Part shown: piece by piece, positions 1-11,949 of the stretch
How positions within the stretch are numbered: position 1 is the first letter of the stretch
Layout of the letters: every line of letters starts with the position of its first letter
Source: Gnetum montanum
Taxonomy: Eukaryota > Streptophyta > Gnetopsida > Gnetales > Gnetaceae
NCBI GenBank assembly: GCA_015680685.1
Contig: MNCI01005375.1
Location: 8,887-72,886, forward strand
Reading direction: 5' to 3'
DNA length: 64,000 nucleotides
Translations under genes and position numbers: made by a program
Notes under the pieces: model-generated
The model's input: the letters and a program-made list of their open reading frames with translations, nothing else
Told to the model about the DNA's origin: nothing
Database searches by the model: none

Positions 1-59
1 TCGCTCGAATTACGAATCTTCGTTTGAGGCGGACCCGTAATTTTTTCCCGGTGTTTCAA
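1..59. other. Left-edge sequence, unassigned
   Basis: Fifty-nine bases before the first LTR-like repeat. No coding potential or repeat partner elsewhere in the window was recognised. It may be the tail of another element that lies outside the window. Confidence 0.3.
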
Positions 60-938
60 TGATGAGTCATGTTTAGTTGGTTCAACAAGGCCCTATCAAC
101 AAGGCCCTATCAACGTAGTGTTGGTATTTTTGATTTTTGACTATAATTATGCTCTGGTAGCCACATTTATGGCAAGTAGAGATTGTATTTGCAATGGAGC
201 TCTTGTAGTTTTTCCATTTGAAAATTAGAATTTTTTCTTGAGTGCCAACATCAGGAGTTATTAAGTGTAGATATCTTTATTCAAGAATTGTTGTACCTGA
301 GCATGACAGTGTGTGAAGTAATAAAGAGGAACTTTCTATTAAACCATGTAGCACTTTTGATAGATTAGATATTTCATTTATGGATTTAATGTTTTTAATT
401 ATTTATTAAATGCTTTCAATTAGTTATTAATTTTTTTCTAGTTATTACATGAATGAGGCAATTAAGCGAGATAGATTATACACATAAGTATAACTGTTTT
501 GAGCATAACATGTATTCGCTTGGTAATCCAAGCAGCATTATTGCTTAGTATGCCCAATAGCGTGGTGCTTGGTCACCTAGTAGTGGATACGTGAGTTCAA
601 GACATGTACGAAAAGTAAGATCAAATGCTTATGTTAGGATTAGTTAAATGCTAGTTAATTAGTTAATTTAGTTTAGTTAATTAAATTCCTTTTATCCACA
701 TTCTAAGCACCAAATCATAAAACAAAAAATGATAAAAATTGGATGCCTCAGTTACACTTAACCATACCAATGAATGTCACAAGTGTAATTGAGAAGAAAA
801 TAATTGACCTTAAGGCTAGATTCACTTCCTAAAGGACTAGTGCACCGAAAACAATAAAGTCCACAAAATTTGATCAAATTGTGCATGAACACTTTGTGAT
901 TAATATGGTTGGGCCTAGGGGTACCTCATCACTCATCA
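60..938 (+). repeat. Athila-like family B LTR, plus orientation, solo or unpaired
   Basis: The segment begins TGATGAG and ends CTCATCA, the same 7-bp inverted ends seen on the LTRs of the B elements further right. Internal blocks such as CTTGGTAATCC with flanking 'aagcac' words, and GGGGTACCTCATCACTCATCA at the end, match the reverse complement of the LTRs at 2,986 and 16,374. A second, more decayed copy lies at 1,969-2,838. No primer-binding site follows position 938 and the flanking 5-mers (TTCAA, TACAC) agree at only three positions. It is therefore best read as a solo or orphan LTR. Confidence 0.7.
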
Positions 939-1968
939 TACACCATAGATAAGAAAACAAAATAACATTTCGTATTTAAGAATAACTAATACCCTTAGCA
1001 CTCAAGTACTCATAACATGCATACTTGGATTCCAAATCAAATTCTCTCTAAACTTATGAAATCTAAGATTTAGTTATCATAGTCACCTAGTACAAATATT
1101 GAAACTTTTATAGTATTTTAGCAAACTAGAAAATGTGATATCTCGAAACTTTTAACTTTGATTCTAATGAACCAAAGATCAAAAATAATGTTTTCAAACA
1201 CCCTTCATACATTTGTAAGGTTACATTTTAGGTATGAAATTATCCTAAGGTACTTCTTTATAAAACTAATTTATGCATTATGTAATTATAATTATAAAAT
1301 GAACTCCAAATCCTAGTGTAATGACAAAAGGTAACAATGGATATATTTTGTGTAGGATTAGGGTTTAAAATTGCACCACACATAAAGTATTATATAATCA
1401 CATGTATATACTAAAAATAAAAGATACATAACTATATATGCATAAGAAAGAATAAATGTGCATATTTGAATCTGCATAATAAAGATTGAATATACATAAC
1501 TAAATGTGCATAAAGAATAAAATATGCATAGTCAAATACTTGTTAGGGCATAATAATTGACAAAAAGAAAAAATTATTGGGGTAATTGGATTTTAACATT
1601 TAATCATTAAATATATAGTATATCTATGACTGAGCTCCAATATTAGTAAAACAAATAATACAAAATTTTAACAAAATATCCTAGAGAGAAAATTGCATTT
1701 ACTTATGTAGGAAACTAGCTAAATAACAACACCAATAATAGTAATTTAATCCTATGATTTAACAAAAATATTAGAACTAATCTATTGAAATGCATATAAC
1801 AACATTAAAAAAATTAATTGCATGTATTAAATTAAATAATTAAATCTATGAAAATTTCAAGGTTGTGATGATTCATGAGATCATGGTTGGTATTTTCAGG
1901 AGATGCAATAGTTGAGAAAATGGAATATCTTTTGAGAGAACATCTACCAAAACCCTAAGTATATTTAT
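939..1968. other. AT-rich intergenic stretch, no gene seen
   Basis: About 1 kb of AT-rich DNA between two LTR-like copies. No ORF with recognisable content was found on either strand. Around 1,380-1,540 the words TGCATAA and ACATAA recur many times, a degenerate short repeat. It could be remnant internal sequence of a retroelement, but nothing in it identifies one. Confidence 0.4.
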
Positions 1969-2838
1969 TGATGAAAAGTCAAAGTGTCACATTAATAGGC
2001 CCTTGTTAACATGGCCTCATCAATGTAGCCCTTTCTAGATGGTGTTGCCCCTTCAATATGACTATGTCGATGTAGTGTTTGCTACATTTATGGGGCACTA
2101 TCAACATAGCTCCACAATAAAGTCTATAAATACACACTCAATAGTTATGTTGATAAGGAGGCAATGTCATAGTGGTAGAAGAGATCTTGTAGTTTTGTCA
2201 TTTGAGAGTTAGAATATTTCTCTAAGCATCCATAATAAGAGTTAGAATGTGTATGGATCTTTATTTGAGCACTGATGTACCTAAGCACACTAGTGTGAAT
2301 GACAATAAAGATGATCCTTTTGATCAAACCTTGTGGCACTTCGAATAGATTAATGGTTTATTTTTGCATTTAATATTTTCATTAATTATACAATTAATTA
2401 AGCTAAATTAGACTTCAATTGATTAATTAATTAAGATAAATAGACAAAACAAATAAGTACAATTTCTTTGAGCATAACATACAACACTTGGTAATCCCAG
2501 CAGTGCTTAACGCTTGTTAGCCCAATAGTGTTGTATGCATTTAAGATGTGTATGGAAAATGGGACTAAATACTTATGTTAGGATTAGCTAGAGATTAATT
2601 AATTAGTTAAATTAAATTAGCTATTAAATTACTTCATTTTTTATTTTAAAGCACCAGGAACATAAAACATAAAATAATAAAAAATATATGCCTCATTACA
2701 CTTAATCATATATTTGTACATCACAAGTGTAATTGCAAAGACAACAAATGACTGTTAGGAAAAGCTCACTTCCTAGAGGCTAGTCTATTAGAAGACATAA
2801 AGTACAAAAAATTTGACTAGATCACACATGAACATAGA
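1969..2838 (+). repeat. B3 5' LTR, 3' end missing
   Basis: The copy starts TGATGAA and shares successive blocks with the LTR at 60-938 (the 'agatcttgtag' region, the 'cttggtaatcc' region, the 'cacaagtgtaattg' region). A TATA-like box, CTATAAATACACAC, lies near 2,122-2,136. The last roughly 60 bases of the LTR and the primer-binding site are absent; sequence passes straight into gag at about 2,839. A small deletion across the LTR-PBS-leader junction is the simplest reading. Confidence 0.65.
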
Positions 2839-2985
2839 AAGTTGATACTAGTCCTTAGAGTTGGTACTAGATCACTCTAAGAATTTCCTAGTACACTCAT
2901 CAAGAAAGCAGAAGGTTGGTACTAGTCCTTAGAGCTAGAATCCATCCATAGGTGGAGTACAATGTTATAGTTATTTAATGATAAC
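2839..2985 (+). pseudogene. B3 gag fragment, left part
   Basis: This short stretch matches the gag of B1 (reverse complement of about 15,030-15,110): the word GGTGGAGTACAATGTTA and the preceding 'ggtactag(tc)cttag' are shared. It codes for part of the capsid-type gag core that packages element RNA. It contains a direct repeat: GGTACTAGTCCTTAGAG-like words at about 2,845-2,862 and 2,913-2,932. The fragment ends exactly where the TGATGAG end of B2 begins, and gag resumes at 43,177. The N-terminal half of gag has been deleted together with the LTR junction. Confidence 0.65.
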
Positions 2986-3824
2986 TGATGAGTGTTGAGG
3001 TACCCCTACACTCAACCATATGAATATGAGCATGTATGCATGATCTAGTTAAACTTCGTGGATAAACTAGTTATGAAACCTAGGCAGTCATATGTTGATC
3101 GTAGTTCACTATCTTCCTGCCTAGACTAGTATTTGCTTTGTTATGTATGATTTAGTCCAGAGTGAGTGTATGATGTGATTCCTAATTTCTATGCTACTCC
3201 TAAATTCAATATGAAATAACTGGAGTGAACTAACAGACAATGAAAAATAAAATCTTAGCTAGCCTAAGTGCGAAGAGCATTTGTCCTTAATCATCAACAC
3301 ACATCTTGGACCTCGTGTGCTACTTCTAGGATTACCAAGTGCATATTATTTAAGCACTACTAGATACGCTGCTAGGTTATGAAGTAGTTAGACTTAAATG
3401 TTTGTGATTAAGATGTACTCATTCTGCATTAACAACAGGAATAGTAAATGATGATAAATACATATTAACTAAGAAATAAATAAATAATAATTAACAATTA
3501 AACAATTAGAAATTAAGTGAATGCTACAATGATTGAGTAATCTCGATCTTTATTGCTAATTATGTGCATGTCCATGTATGTCACACTTGAACAACGGTTT
3601 TGTACAATTACAAATATCACACTGTGGGCATGCACTTTGGAGAGAACTAAAAACTAACAAAAATACTTTACCCTAAAGACTTGCCAAAAGATTCCCTTCC
3701 TATGTGCCTGAGTGCTATATTTATAAGCCAACATAGGAATCACAATATTGTGTATTCAATATCATTATCTAGGTTATGATATCGTGTACCTGATATTGGG
3801 GCCTGACAAACTATAATTCCTCAT
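2986..3824 (-). repeat. B2 3' LTR
   Basis: The LTR runs from TGATGAG to a shortened CTCA end. It matches the split right LTR of B2: the 'gtatgatgtgattcc', 'agctagcctaagtgc' and 'ttaccaagtgcatatta' words recur at 17,650-17,850, and the 'cctatgtgcctgagtgctatattta' block recurs at 43,040. A TATA box on the minus strand (CTTATAAATATAGC) lies at about 3,716-3,729. The end next to the polypurine tract has lost about three bases compared with other family members. Confidence 0.8.
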
Positions 3825-3836
3825 ACCCCTACCTCT
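3825..3836 (-). promoter_or_regulatory. B2 polypurine tract
   Basis: Read on the minus strand this is AGGTAGGGGT directly before the LTR start. It is the primer site for plus-strand DNA synthesis and aligns with the equivalent ATGGGGGTA of B1 at 11,268. Confidence 0.6.
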
Positions 3837-4049
3837 AAATAACAACTCATCCTCAAGTCAAACAATCAAAATGAGAATGACTTCATTTGATTAAATAGTG
3901 GATAGGTATGAGATTATTAACTAAATATGAATTATTTCATGTCATAGTGTGGAATTGAACAAAATAAAATTAGGACACCAACTCAAAATACAAAAGACAA
4001 AATTCTTGGAACTCATGTGGTTCTTGGTGGTGGTGGCTCCTCCATGGGC

Positions 4050-6808
4050 CTCTTTCCCATATCTTGTGATCTAGGTTTTGGAAACGAATACCTCTAAAGG
4101 AGCTCTTGAAGCTTTTCTTCTTCAATTTAAGAATTGTGTGTCATCCATGCTAATGTTCCAATATTTGATGGGGTCAACACCTCCCATGGAAATGGCAATT
4201 GTAGAAACATCTGATTGGCTTTGACGTACCAAATCACAAATAATCATTGTTCCTCTTCGTAGGCTTTGGCTTTCTCTCTACATTCTTGATAATCTGTAAA
4301 CCATAAAGTCAAATATGCCTTGATGCCTTTTTTCCATTGGTAGCTAGCTTTGACAACCTCTAACTCAAAATTTTCTACCTCTAATTTCTACAGTGTCTTT
4401 TTTTGTTCAGAAAATTCTACTTCATGCTTGGCATAGGTGGCTACTACCTGCATCTCCAATTCTATCCTTGGGCATCCTTCTATCAACACGGCTAAGTTGG
4501 CATACCACAGGTTTACCAACTCCATGTACTCAATGAGATCCTAGATCTATAGGTCATAGCTCTTTAGTTCTGTTTGGTGAAAAAATATGTAAGTATCCAA
4601 TATGGTTTGGTAGTTAGTGTTTTGAGCACTAAAAGTGTTGATATGGGTATTAGCCATATGGATTTCTTTTTTGATGATCTACTTGTACATCCCCACCTAG
4701 CCCCGAAAATGTTCCTTCAAATTTTCATGTCACTTAGCTTCATTCTACCATGTGCTTATTTCAATGGCCATATTCTAATGGATCATGTGTACCTCCTTCA
4801 TTGAGAGGGTCATATTTTCTCTACCTAAGAAATTCATGTATTGGTTGACCTTATTAAGTACTCTCACATTTGCTGGAAATTCTCCTTGAAAACATTCTTC
4901 TATTTTTTAATTGTGATCAACCAGAGATTCTCAGCGATAAGGAGTTTATTTTCTTCTTGTAAGGCTTTGAGTGCTTTGGCATGTGCATACATTTGGGCTT
5001 GTGCCTTTGAAGAATCCTAGTTAGCCTTCTTTTCTTCCCTTGCCATCCTTTTATTCTCTACTAATAGTTTATTTAGTTTCTTTATACAAAATGACTTTAG
5101 CTAGTCAGTTGGGATAAGTTGGGATGGACCCCGTTATGTGGCTTGTAGGGCAAAGAACTTTTCTTGGTGTCTTCTCAACTCATCCTTAGCATGTTCAACC
5201 CTAACCTTTATCATCACTAACATTCATTTTATGGAAATGAGATTTGATTTTTTTGTTGTGACATCTTGAGTGATGTCAAACAAGAACGTCATTACTTGTC
5301 CTATTTGTAGCAATCGATCCAAAGCATCGTCATGTTTTATAGGAGCCATTAAGAGGCCAGCTAGGACTTGAGCAGCACGTGCTCCTGTGAGGTCCACTAG
5401 TGGCATAATAGGAACATTAAATGATTATTTGATGTGGTCTATCACCACTTACGCTACTCTAGCTACATCCTAGTATTGCATGACCACTACTGTAGCACCT
5501 TCACTAATTTCTAATTGCACTTGAAAACATGCAAAATTTCTAGAGATTTGTTGTGACTAATGTGATTCCACTCCTTCTATTTGTATAGAAACTTTGCCCG
5601 TGTGTGATCAATTGAGACCATTGGCTATACAACATCGTTAATAACCTTGAAGAGGTTAGCCTCATCATGATTTCCCCGAATGATTGATTTTGTGATGGCC
5701 TTGAGGTGGCTCATTGACGATCGATAATCTTGTGGTGGTGGTGGTGGTTGGTCTTACTAGCCTGTGGGTTGTGTTTTGGGCCCTACTTCCTATTTTTGAT
5801 TGGCCCTCATGTCTAAAATTTTTCTAGGCCCTACTATTTGAGGTGTAGTAGGTTCAATCATCTACTCTTGCTTAGGCTCCAGTGTCTCACCAGCATCTTT
5901 CGTCAGTACTGGTGGTTTTAGTAATTCAGCATATGAGGCATTTTGAGATATTTTGGGGACATCATTAGCGTACCCTAGAATTTCAATAGGTCAGCATAGC
6001 TTCTTAATTAGACAAGGGAAAAATAATGCAAACTTCCCCATCTTACATTCTTCGAATTTTCTTAATATTTCTATGAGATAGAGATGGGGCAAGTTGGCAT
6101 CAACCTTGCCCATCAGGATTGCCCTTCCTCTAGCCACATAGGTGGAAATTCTATTTAGTCCTTTTTTTGGGAATAGGTGATAGGTGCCAATTTTGAAATA
6201 GATTCTCTCTTTAAGGGTGAGTTCCCATATGTTTTATCTTCCTTATTGTATGCCCTTTTTAACCATATTTTTCATGCATTAGCATCGGAGCAAGTAGACA
6301 AGTGAGCAACTTTGGGCCCTATATTTGAAATATTTAGAACTTCCAAAATGGCCTTAGGAAAGAAATTGACTAAAATTTGACCAATATCAATAGTGGTTCC
6401 TTCTTACTTATTATGGAAAAATTGGTACATCTCTCCCAAATGCAATTTTTCACTCTCTAAGAGAATAGTACATAGTGAAGATCCTTTGAGTTTATCTTTG
6501 ACTAACTCAGGGGAAAATTTGTTAAAGGGTCCAAAATTGAGTTCCACAATCACTACAGCTAACATGGACCTTTCCCAAATTGTTTGAATGCATTTCGAAG
6601 ACAATGTGAGATGTTGTTCCTATTCAGATGCCCTATCTTCTCCACCTTCTACATGCCCAAATTGTGTAGTAATAGGGGGTTCTTGATTGATGTTCAATGA
6701 TTTTGCCTCCTACTCTGCATGTTCCATAGGGATCCTTGGCCTCTATCTCCTTGGTCATTTGGATGCACCTTGAGAGGGTCCTTCCTATTATCCTCAATTA
6801 GGGGCCAT
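4050..6808 (-). pseudogene. B2 accessory ORF: globular N-terminus plus long coiled-coil tail
   Basis: A long decayed reading frame on the sense strand of B2, between gag and the 3' LTR, starting at an ATG at 6,808 (MAPN...). The first part is Gln/Pro/Arg-rich, followed by a globular region (KCIQTIWERSM, then FFPKAILEVLNISNIG near 6,300). The C-terminal half is clearly coiled coil: ALKALQEENKLLIAENLWL near 4,950 and further charged heptads to about 4,050. In-frame stops are frequent and many are TAG at positions where Gln is plausible. It is not gag, protease, RT, integrase or a known envelope. Its layout resembles the antisense gene in A and the third ORF of the LINE. Function is unknown; a structural or particle-associated role is only a guess. 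Confidence 0.55.
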
Positions 6809-8808
6809 CTGTAATCACACAAGATCAACTGTTAGTAATGTCATTTAACAAAATTTAATTATCTTATACTTACTCATTACCTTTAAATGAATTCAATTAT
6901 TGCTTAGTGTGATTTAGAGTTGGAAATTTTCAAGAAAATCCCCCTAAAATTTTTAATGTTGGGCCTAATTTGATCAAGTGACTCCAAAAATAATTCTCAT
7001 GGTTTGGGTGAATAAACAAAATTAGTTTGGCATAAGTTCTTAACATTTCTTAACATCACTTACCCCTATGATGTCCATTGGGTGACAATGAATTTTGAAA
7101 AATTTACATGCAACTTGGAGCATACCCTTTCCCAAAAACTGAGTTAAACACTCTGTGTTTAAGAAGGTTTGATCAAGAGAAGAATCGAAGTGTTAATGAG
7201 CAAGATATTGATGTTTAAATGATAGGTGCATAAGCTTGATAATTCGCGAAGGAAAATTGCAACATCTTCCCTCACGTGAATAGTTGAAAATGACATTGAT
7301 GTGCACAAGGGGATCCATATATATAGGTTTTATGGACATGATATTACGTATGCACTAGCATGGACTTGATATCGCATCAGACCCAATACAGGGTACCCAA
7401 TATCGCATCCCTTCCTGAATAGGGTACATGGAAAAATCAATAAATTTTTGAATTTTCACTACTAAGAATGAAGGATTTAAGGTAAATTTCAAAGATCTAT
7501 GCTAATTTTGAGTAAACATTAAGGCACAAAAAGTGTAATAAAATGGAATTATACAATAAAGTTCTTTTTTGTAAGTTTTAGGGAAAAAGTACATTTAGTG
7601 GTGCACAGGAACATTTGGGCTGAAATGATGATAAAGGGAAGAACAAATTCAACAATGCAATACTCATAGGGTATAAGATTATGTAGTGGTATGCAATAAG
7701 TATAGATTACAAAAGTTACCCAAGTGGATCTTCCCTAAAGAAGGTTCCAACCTATTATGCCCTTGCATAACCACACCTTAAAATTCCTATAGGCACTAGA
7801 AGGGTTAAATACAATCTGCACTAGTGCAACAAAACACATACATGTTAAATACCACTATGATGAGATATGAATTCTATGCCACAAAAGACACAAGTTAGAA
7901 ATACTTGGATAGTGGGGTGAAACGAATCATAGAAGGAATTGCTGAGATTGGGACATGAGGTAACTAACAATGGGCACAATGAATCTTGAGTGTGGGGCAT
8001 GATTAAGCTATCATTAGCCTTTCACTCCAAAATCAAAATCAAGTCTATACCTCTGATCAATGACATTGCATTGTTTCATTTAGTGATAGATAACCATAAG
8101 AGCATCATGACAGCAAGGTGTACGATCACTTAGCATTTTGTCCAAGGGAGGAGTGATTTGAAATTTCTCTACACCACATTCTTCTTGATCTTTTCTTTGT
8201 TATTTTTATTCTTTCCTTTCTTTTTTCTTTGCTTGGCCACTTTGGCATTTTTCCATTTCCAATAGTGATCTAGAGAAGCCACCAACCTTCAAGCATGGGT
8301 GCATGTCTTTCTAGTGGAATCCTCCAGAAAAGCATTGAGTTTCTTTATAGAGTGCCTTTATTACTCTTACTTCAATTTTTCATTAGATCTACAAGGATCT
8401 TAGTACAACCAAGCTACATGATAGCACATATAGATGTCATGAAAGAGAATTCATAAGTCCCCTTGATGTCACACCCTAGTCATTCCCTCTTATTCCATCA
8501 TTTTTTTCTTTCAGCATAATGAATAAAAAAGTTTCATTAAGTTTTAATGATGAAAAGAATATCATCGTACCTAGAGTAGAACCTTTTATTAATAGAATGG
8601 GTGGGTGAATGTTGTGGGCTCACTATCCAAATAATTAGTCACCTGTGACTTAATAGCATAGAACACACCTCAACTAATGAGTCACATGAGTATTTTATTC
8701 ACCAATGAGATTACCCTCAAAAAGATAAAATGAAAAATTGAAAATGAAAATTTGAAAAAGAAAAAATTGTAATCAAAGTAAAGGAAAAACATTTACTAAT
8801 TATACTTA
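6809..8808. other. B2 non-coding internal spacer
   Basis: About 2 kb without a recognisable gene. The segment near 8,460-8,520 ('ccccttgatgtcacaccc...cattcc') matches B1 near 12,710-12,740, so this spacer is a shared family feature and not random flank. AT-rich tracts occur near 8,190-8,240 and 8,730-8,770. Confidence 0.5.
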
Positions 8809-10507
8809 TTAAAATGGGGGGTATCCCCCAAGACTAAACCTTTGAGCATGGCTAGAATTAATAAATGAGAAATTTGGATCCATGCATGTTGGAAACATTA
8901 AGGTCTGGTTAAATCCAAACCATTTTGTGTCTTTTGATGTGATGGTAAGAATGTATCCAAATTGGGATTCACACACTTGATTAAAGTAGGCATAGTCGGA
9001 AAGATTAGAAGATGTGGTCATGTGATAAGAAGCTAATTCACTATGGCACCAGTGACCATAAAATGGTATGCAATGATCGATATGTCTTCCTACATGGTTG
9101 TATCCATTTGGTTTCATGGTTGTTAGAGTATTAATTGATGGCCCAGAAAGGGTAACATGAGGCATTCAGTTCGAAGAGGAAGGTGCATCATAGTGTTCAG
9201 CTTATGCTGAGTTAGGGGGTGTAATGGTTTTAGAAGCATATTATCTCTTTCTATGATCATGCCTAAATAAATAATGCTTTGCACATTATGGAGGACTTCC
9301 ACTACTATTGATAGTAGTAGCACAAGTAATGTTCGTGGGTTGGTGCTATGGTGCAAAACCTTCTAGTACAACTGGTGACAATTTAGAAGAAGGTGAAGGA
9401 TGAGAATATTGAGGGCAAGGAGAAGTGTAAGGAACATGAGGTGATGATCTCATGGGAGAGGATATGGTTTGATAGTACTCAAGAGAATGATAAAAATAAG
9501 GTGAAGCAAAGGATGTTGATCCAATTCGAGAAACAGGGTGTTTAACATAATAATCATTTGGTGTCGGGGTACACGAAGGATGTGGTTTGTTTGGCGATAG
9601 CCTCCTGCACAACTAGGGGTTTTTCCACTATGGTTGGACATGATACTTCTATAAAAAATCTATGTGTATCATTCCTCCTCAATTCTCATGTAAATGTGAC
9701 AATATTAGGCATTGGATTTCAGGGTGATTATACAGAAAAATTTTACATTGATACATATGATTTTCAGTTGAGCTCCTTTCCTTATTTTCTTCAACCCTTC
9801 TTTCTGCTTGTCAAATAGTGTTCTATCATGTTTCTAAGTTTAGCATCCTCTATTTTTTATGGTCATTAGAGTGATCTTGCACAATTATACCTCTAATAAT
9901 TTTTCCATATTCTCTACATTTTTCATGTACACATTCTATCATCTTATTGATATTTGCTTGAATTTCATCTAGTGATTGTAGTATTCGCAAAGATGATTCC
10001 ACCTCCTTGAGGTGAGTTGATTTCTCCTCTTCATGATTATGGACCTTTGTTATTTTAATATTTTGGTCTTATTCAGATCTTTCAACATTCTCCCATTTGG
10101 CTATTTCTCCTTCTCCTTTGGCTACCCACTTAATAAGCTCTTGGAGTTTGTGGGTTCATAGTTCATATAGTTGACCTAGGGCATACATCCCTAGGGTCTC
10201 CCTTGTTTCATTATAGAGCCCATCCATGATGTGATACATCATCCTTTCCTCAAAGAACCTATGGCTTGGGAATTTTTTTAATAATGAATAATATCTTTCT
10301 AAGGAATTATCCAAGGATTCATGTTGCCCTTATTTCCACTCTTGGATTTGCCTCCTCAAGGCTGACACTCTTGCATAGGTTTGATATCTTTCATTGAAGA
10401 GTTCTATCATTGTTAGCCAATGGTGAATGGATTTTGGTTTTAAAGACCTATACCATAATTTTTCTTGTCCAACGAGTGTCATAGGAAAGAGCTTAAGTCT
10501 TTGCCAC
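8809..10507 (-). pseudogene. B2 gag, C-terminal and central part
   Basis: Read from 10,507 leftwards the frame continues the gag core: WQRLKLFP, then LWYRSLKPKSIHHW, ELFNERYQTYARVSALRRQIQEWK and MMYHIMDGLYNETRETLG. These correspond to B1 gag words KKLKLFP, SWYQSLELKSIRRW and GLRNETRRTLG. The tail (9,612-8,809) is rich in Tyr, Pro, His and Ser, as in the B1 gag tail. Stops in frame include WK-TAA and EL-TGA. The N-terminal side lies across B1 at 17,141-17,585. Gag would form the particle that holds element RNA. Confidence 0.7.
10503..10507. repeat. B1 target-site duplication, left copy (GCCAC)
   Basis: GCCAC immediately left of the B1 LTR; the right copy at 17,141-17,145 is CCCAC, four of five bases identical. 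It marks the integration site in B2 gag. Confidence 0.65.
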
Positions 10508-11267
10508 TAATGAGTGGCAAGATATCGCTACACTCAACCATACGAATACGAGAAAGTGTGATCTGGTTGAACTCCAAGGACTAAGTGCTTACATGCCTTA
10601 ATGGAACACTCAGGGTTAATCAATCATTTTCTTCCCAAACTTACTTGTATTTTCACAATTGTATGGTTAAGTAAGCTTGAGGTATATGATTTTTATAACT
10701 TTTATCTTTTTGGTCTCTTATGCTAATAAGGGATAGGAAAAGAGAACTAAGTGACTGACTTACATTAACTATTCATTAACTAAGTTCTAATTGTCCTAAC
10801 ACCAGTATCCATTCTCACTTTCCATACACATTCTGAACTAGTGCAATGCTACTAGGATTACCAAACACTAATCTTTATTGGAATACCAAGCACTACATGT
10901 ATGCTCGAAGTGGTCATATTGAGTGCACTTAACTAAGAGGATCAAGGGTTGAGAGAGAAATTAATTAACTAGGAAAGCATTAAACATTCAATAATACTTA
11001 ATTAATAATTATCTTAATCCATATGCTGCAAGGTTTATCATAAATTTCATCTTTATTTCCCTACACAAATGTGTGCTTAGGTACAATTTTCTTGAATAAA
11101 GATCTGTTCACTCTATGACTCCTACTACGGGCACATAGAAATTATTCTAACTTTGGAATGGTAAAACTACAAGAGTTTGGCTAAGGGTCTAAGTCTAACT
11201 ATCTAGAACAAGGGTGCCACCTCTTATTTATAGAAGATTAGGCAAGACGTGATATCATGGCTCATCA
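10508..11267 (-). repeat. B1 3' LTR
   Basis: The LTR pairs with 16,374-17,140 over its whole length; shared blocks include 'aacactcagggttaatcaatcatt', 'ttcccaaacttacttgtat' and 'ctatgctgcaaggtttatcataaa'. It ends CTCATCA; the other end reads TAATGAG, one change from TGATGAG. A minus-strand TATA box (CTATAAATAAG) lies at about 11,223-11,233. Confidence 0.9.
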
Positions 11268-11280
11268 TACCCCCATGACT
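11268..11280 (-). promoter_or_regulatory. B1 polypurine tract
   Basis: On the minus strand the bases before the 3' LTR read CAGTCATGGGGGTA, with the G-run abutting TGATGAG. This is where a plus-strand DNA primer would be made. Confidence 0.75.
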
Positions 11281-11349
11281 GAATGAAAAGTTGTCCTCAA
11301 GTTCCTTAAAAAATATTGGGAAGATATGGGATTATTGACTTGAATGAAA

Positions 11350-11949
11350 CTAATTGTGAATGAGATGAAACATGAATGGATCATCATTACAATACATGAC
11401 AATATTAGTGTTCATAACCACAAGAGTGAACACTACACATTTAACATCTATCTTTATTTGGTAGTTGAGAGAGAAGAGAGAGAGAAGAAAATAAGAAGGT
11501 GTATTGTTGTCGATGCTAGAATTGCACCTTTCATTGTCAATCCAGAACCATGCCATCAATCTTGTTCCTTGCATAACTATTCTAGCACCAGTACATCCTA
11601 AGTGTTTCCTCCAGATCCATTCCATTGTTGTATGATTTCCATCTTCACACACAACAAAGTCTTGTATGAGCAAGGATAAATAAATCATAATGTAGTTAAT
11701 ACCTTGCCCCAATGTAAGGTCCATTGGCTGAGTTATGATATGGCTAATATGGATTCTGGAGATATAACACTGGTGACTACCCAAGGTGTAGGGGTTAGGA
11801 GAAAATTGAAAAAATTGGACTAGGACCCCCATGACTAAGAGTGATCCTCCAATAGCGATAGAAGGGAAAACGATAAGGAAGAAGAAATATGAAGAGATAT
11901 AAATAATGGAAACACCGATAAAATGGATGTCAGAAGTGAGAATGAACAA
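11350..11949 (-). CDS. B1 199-residue ORF with N-terminal membrane segment, position of an env-like gene
   Basis: An uninterrupted 199-residue frame ends 82 bases from the 3' LTR of B1, on the sense strand. The N-terminal third is strongly hydrophobic (FLIVFPSIAIGGSLLVMGVL, about residues 24-43), a good transmembrane helix or signal anchor. The remainder contains several Cys and Trp residues and no motif that I recognise. The place between the coding region and 3' LTR is where some Athila-type elements carry an env-like ORF, but no homology is visible. The AT-rich, Ile/Phe/Tyr-rich composition means it could be a chance frame. No function is claimed. Confidence 0.35.
   Translation of the reverse strand: MFILTSDIHFIGVSIIYISSYFFFLIVFPSIAIGGSLLVMGVLVQFFQFSPNPYTLGSHQCYISRIHISHIITQPMDLTLGQGINYIMIYLSLLIQDFVVCEDGNHTTMEWIWRKHLGCTGARIVMQGTRLMAWFWIDNERCNSSIDNNTPSYFLLSLFSLNYQIKIDVKCVVFTLVVMNTNIVMYCNDDPFMFHLIHN

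Noticed and set aside
5224-5406. Independent small gene of 60 residues
   Set aside because: It is one open piece of the longer B2 accessory frame that continues on both sides through stops.
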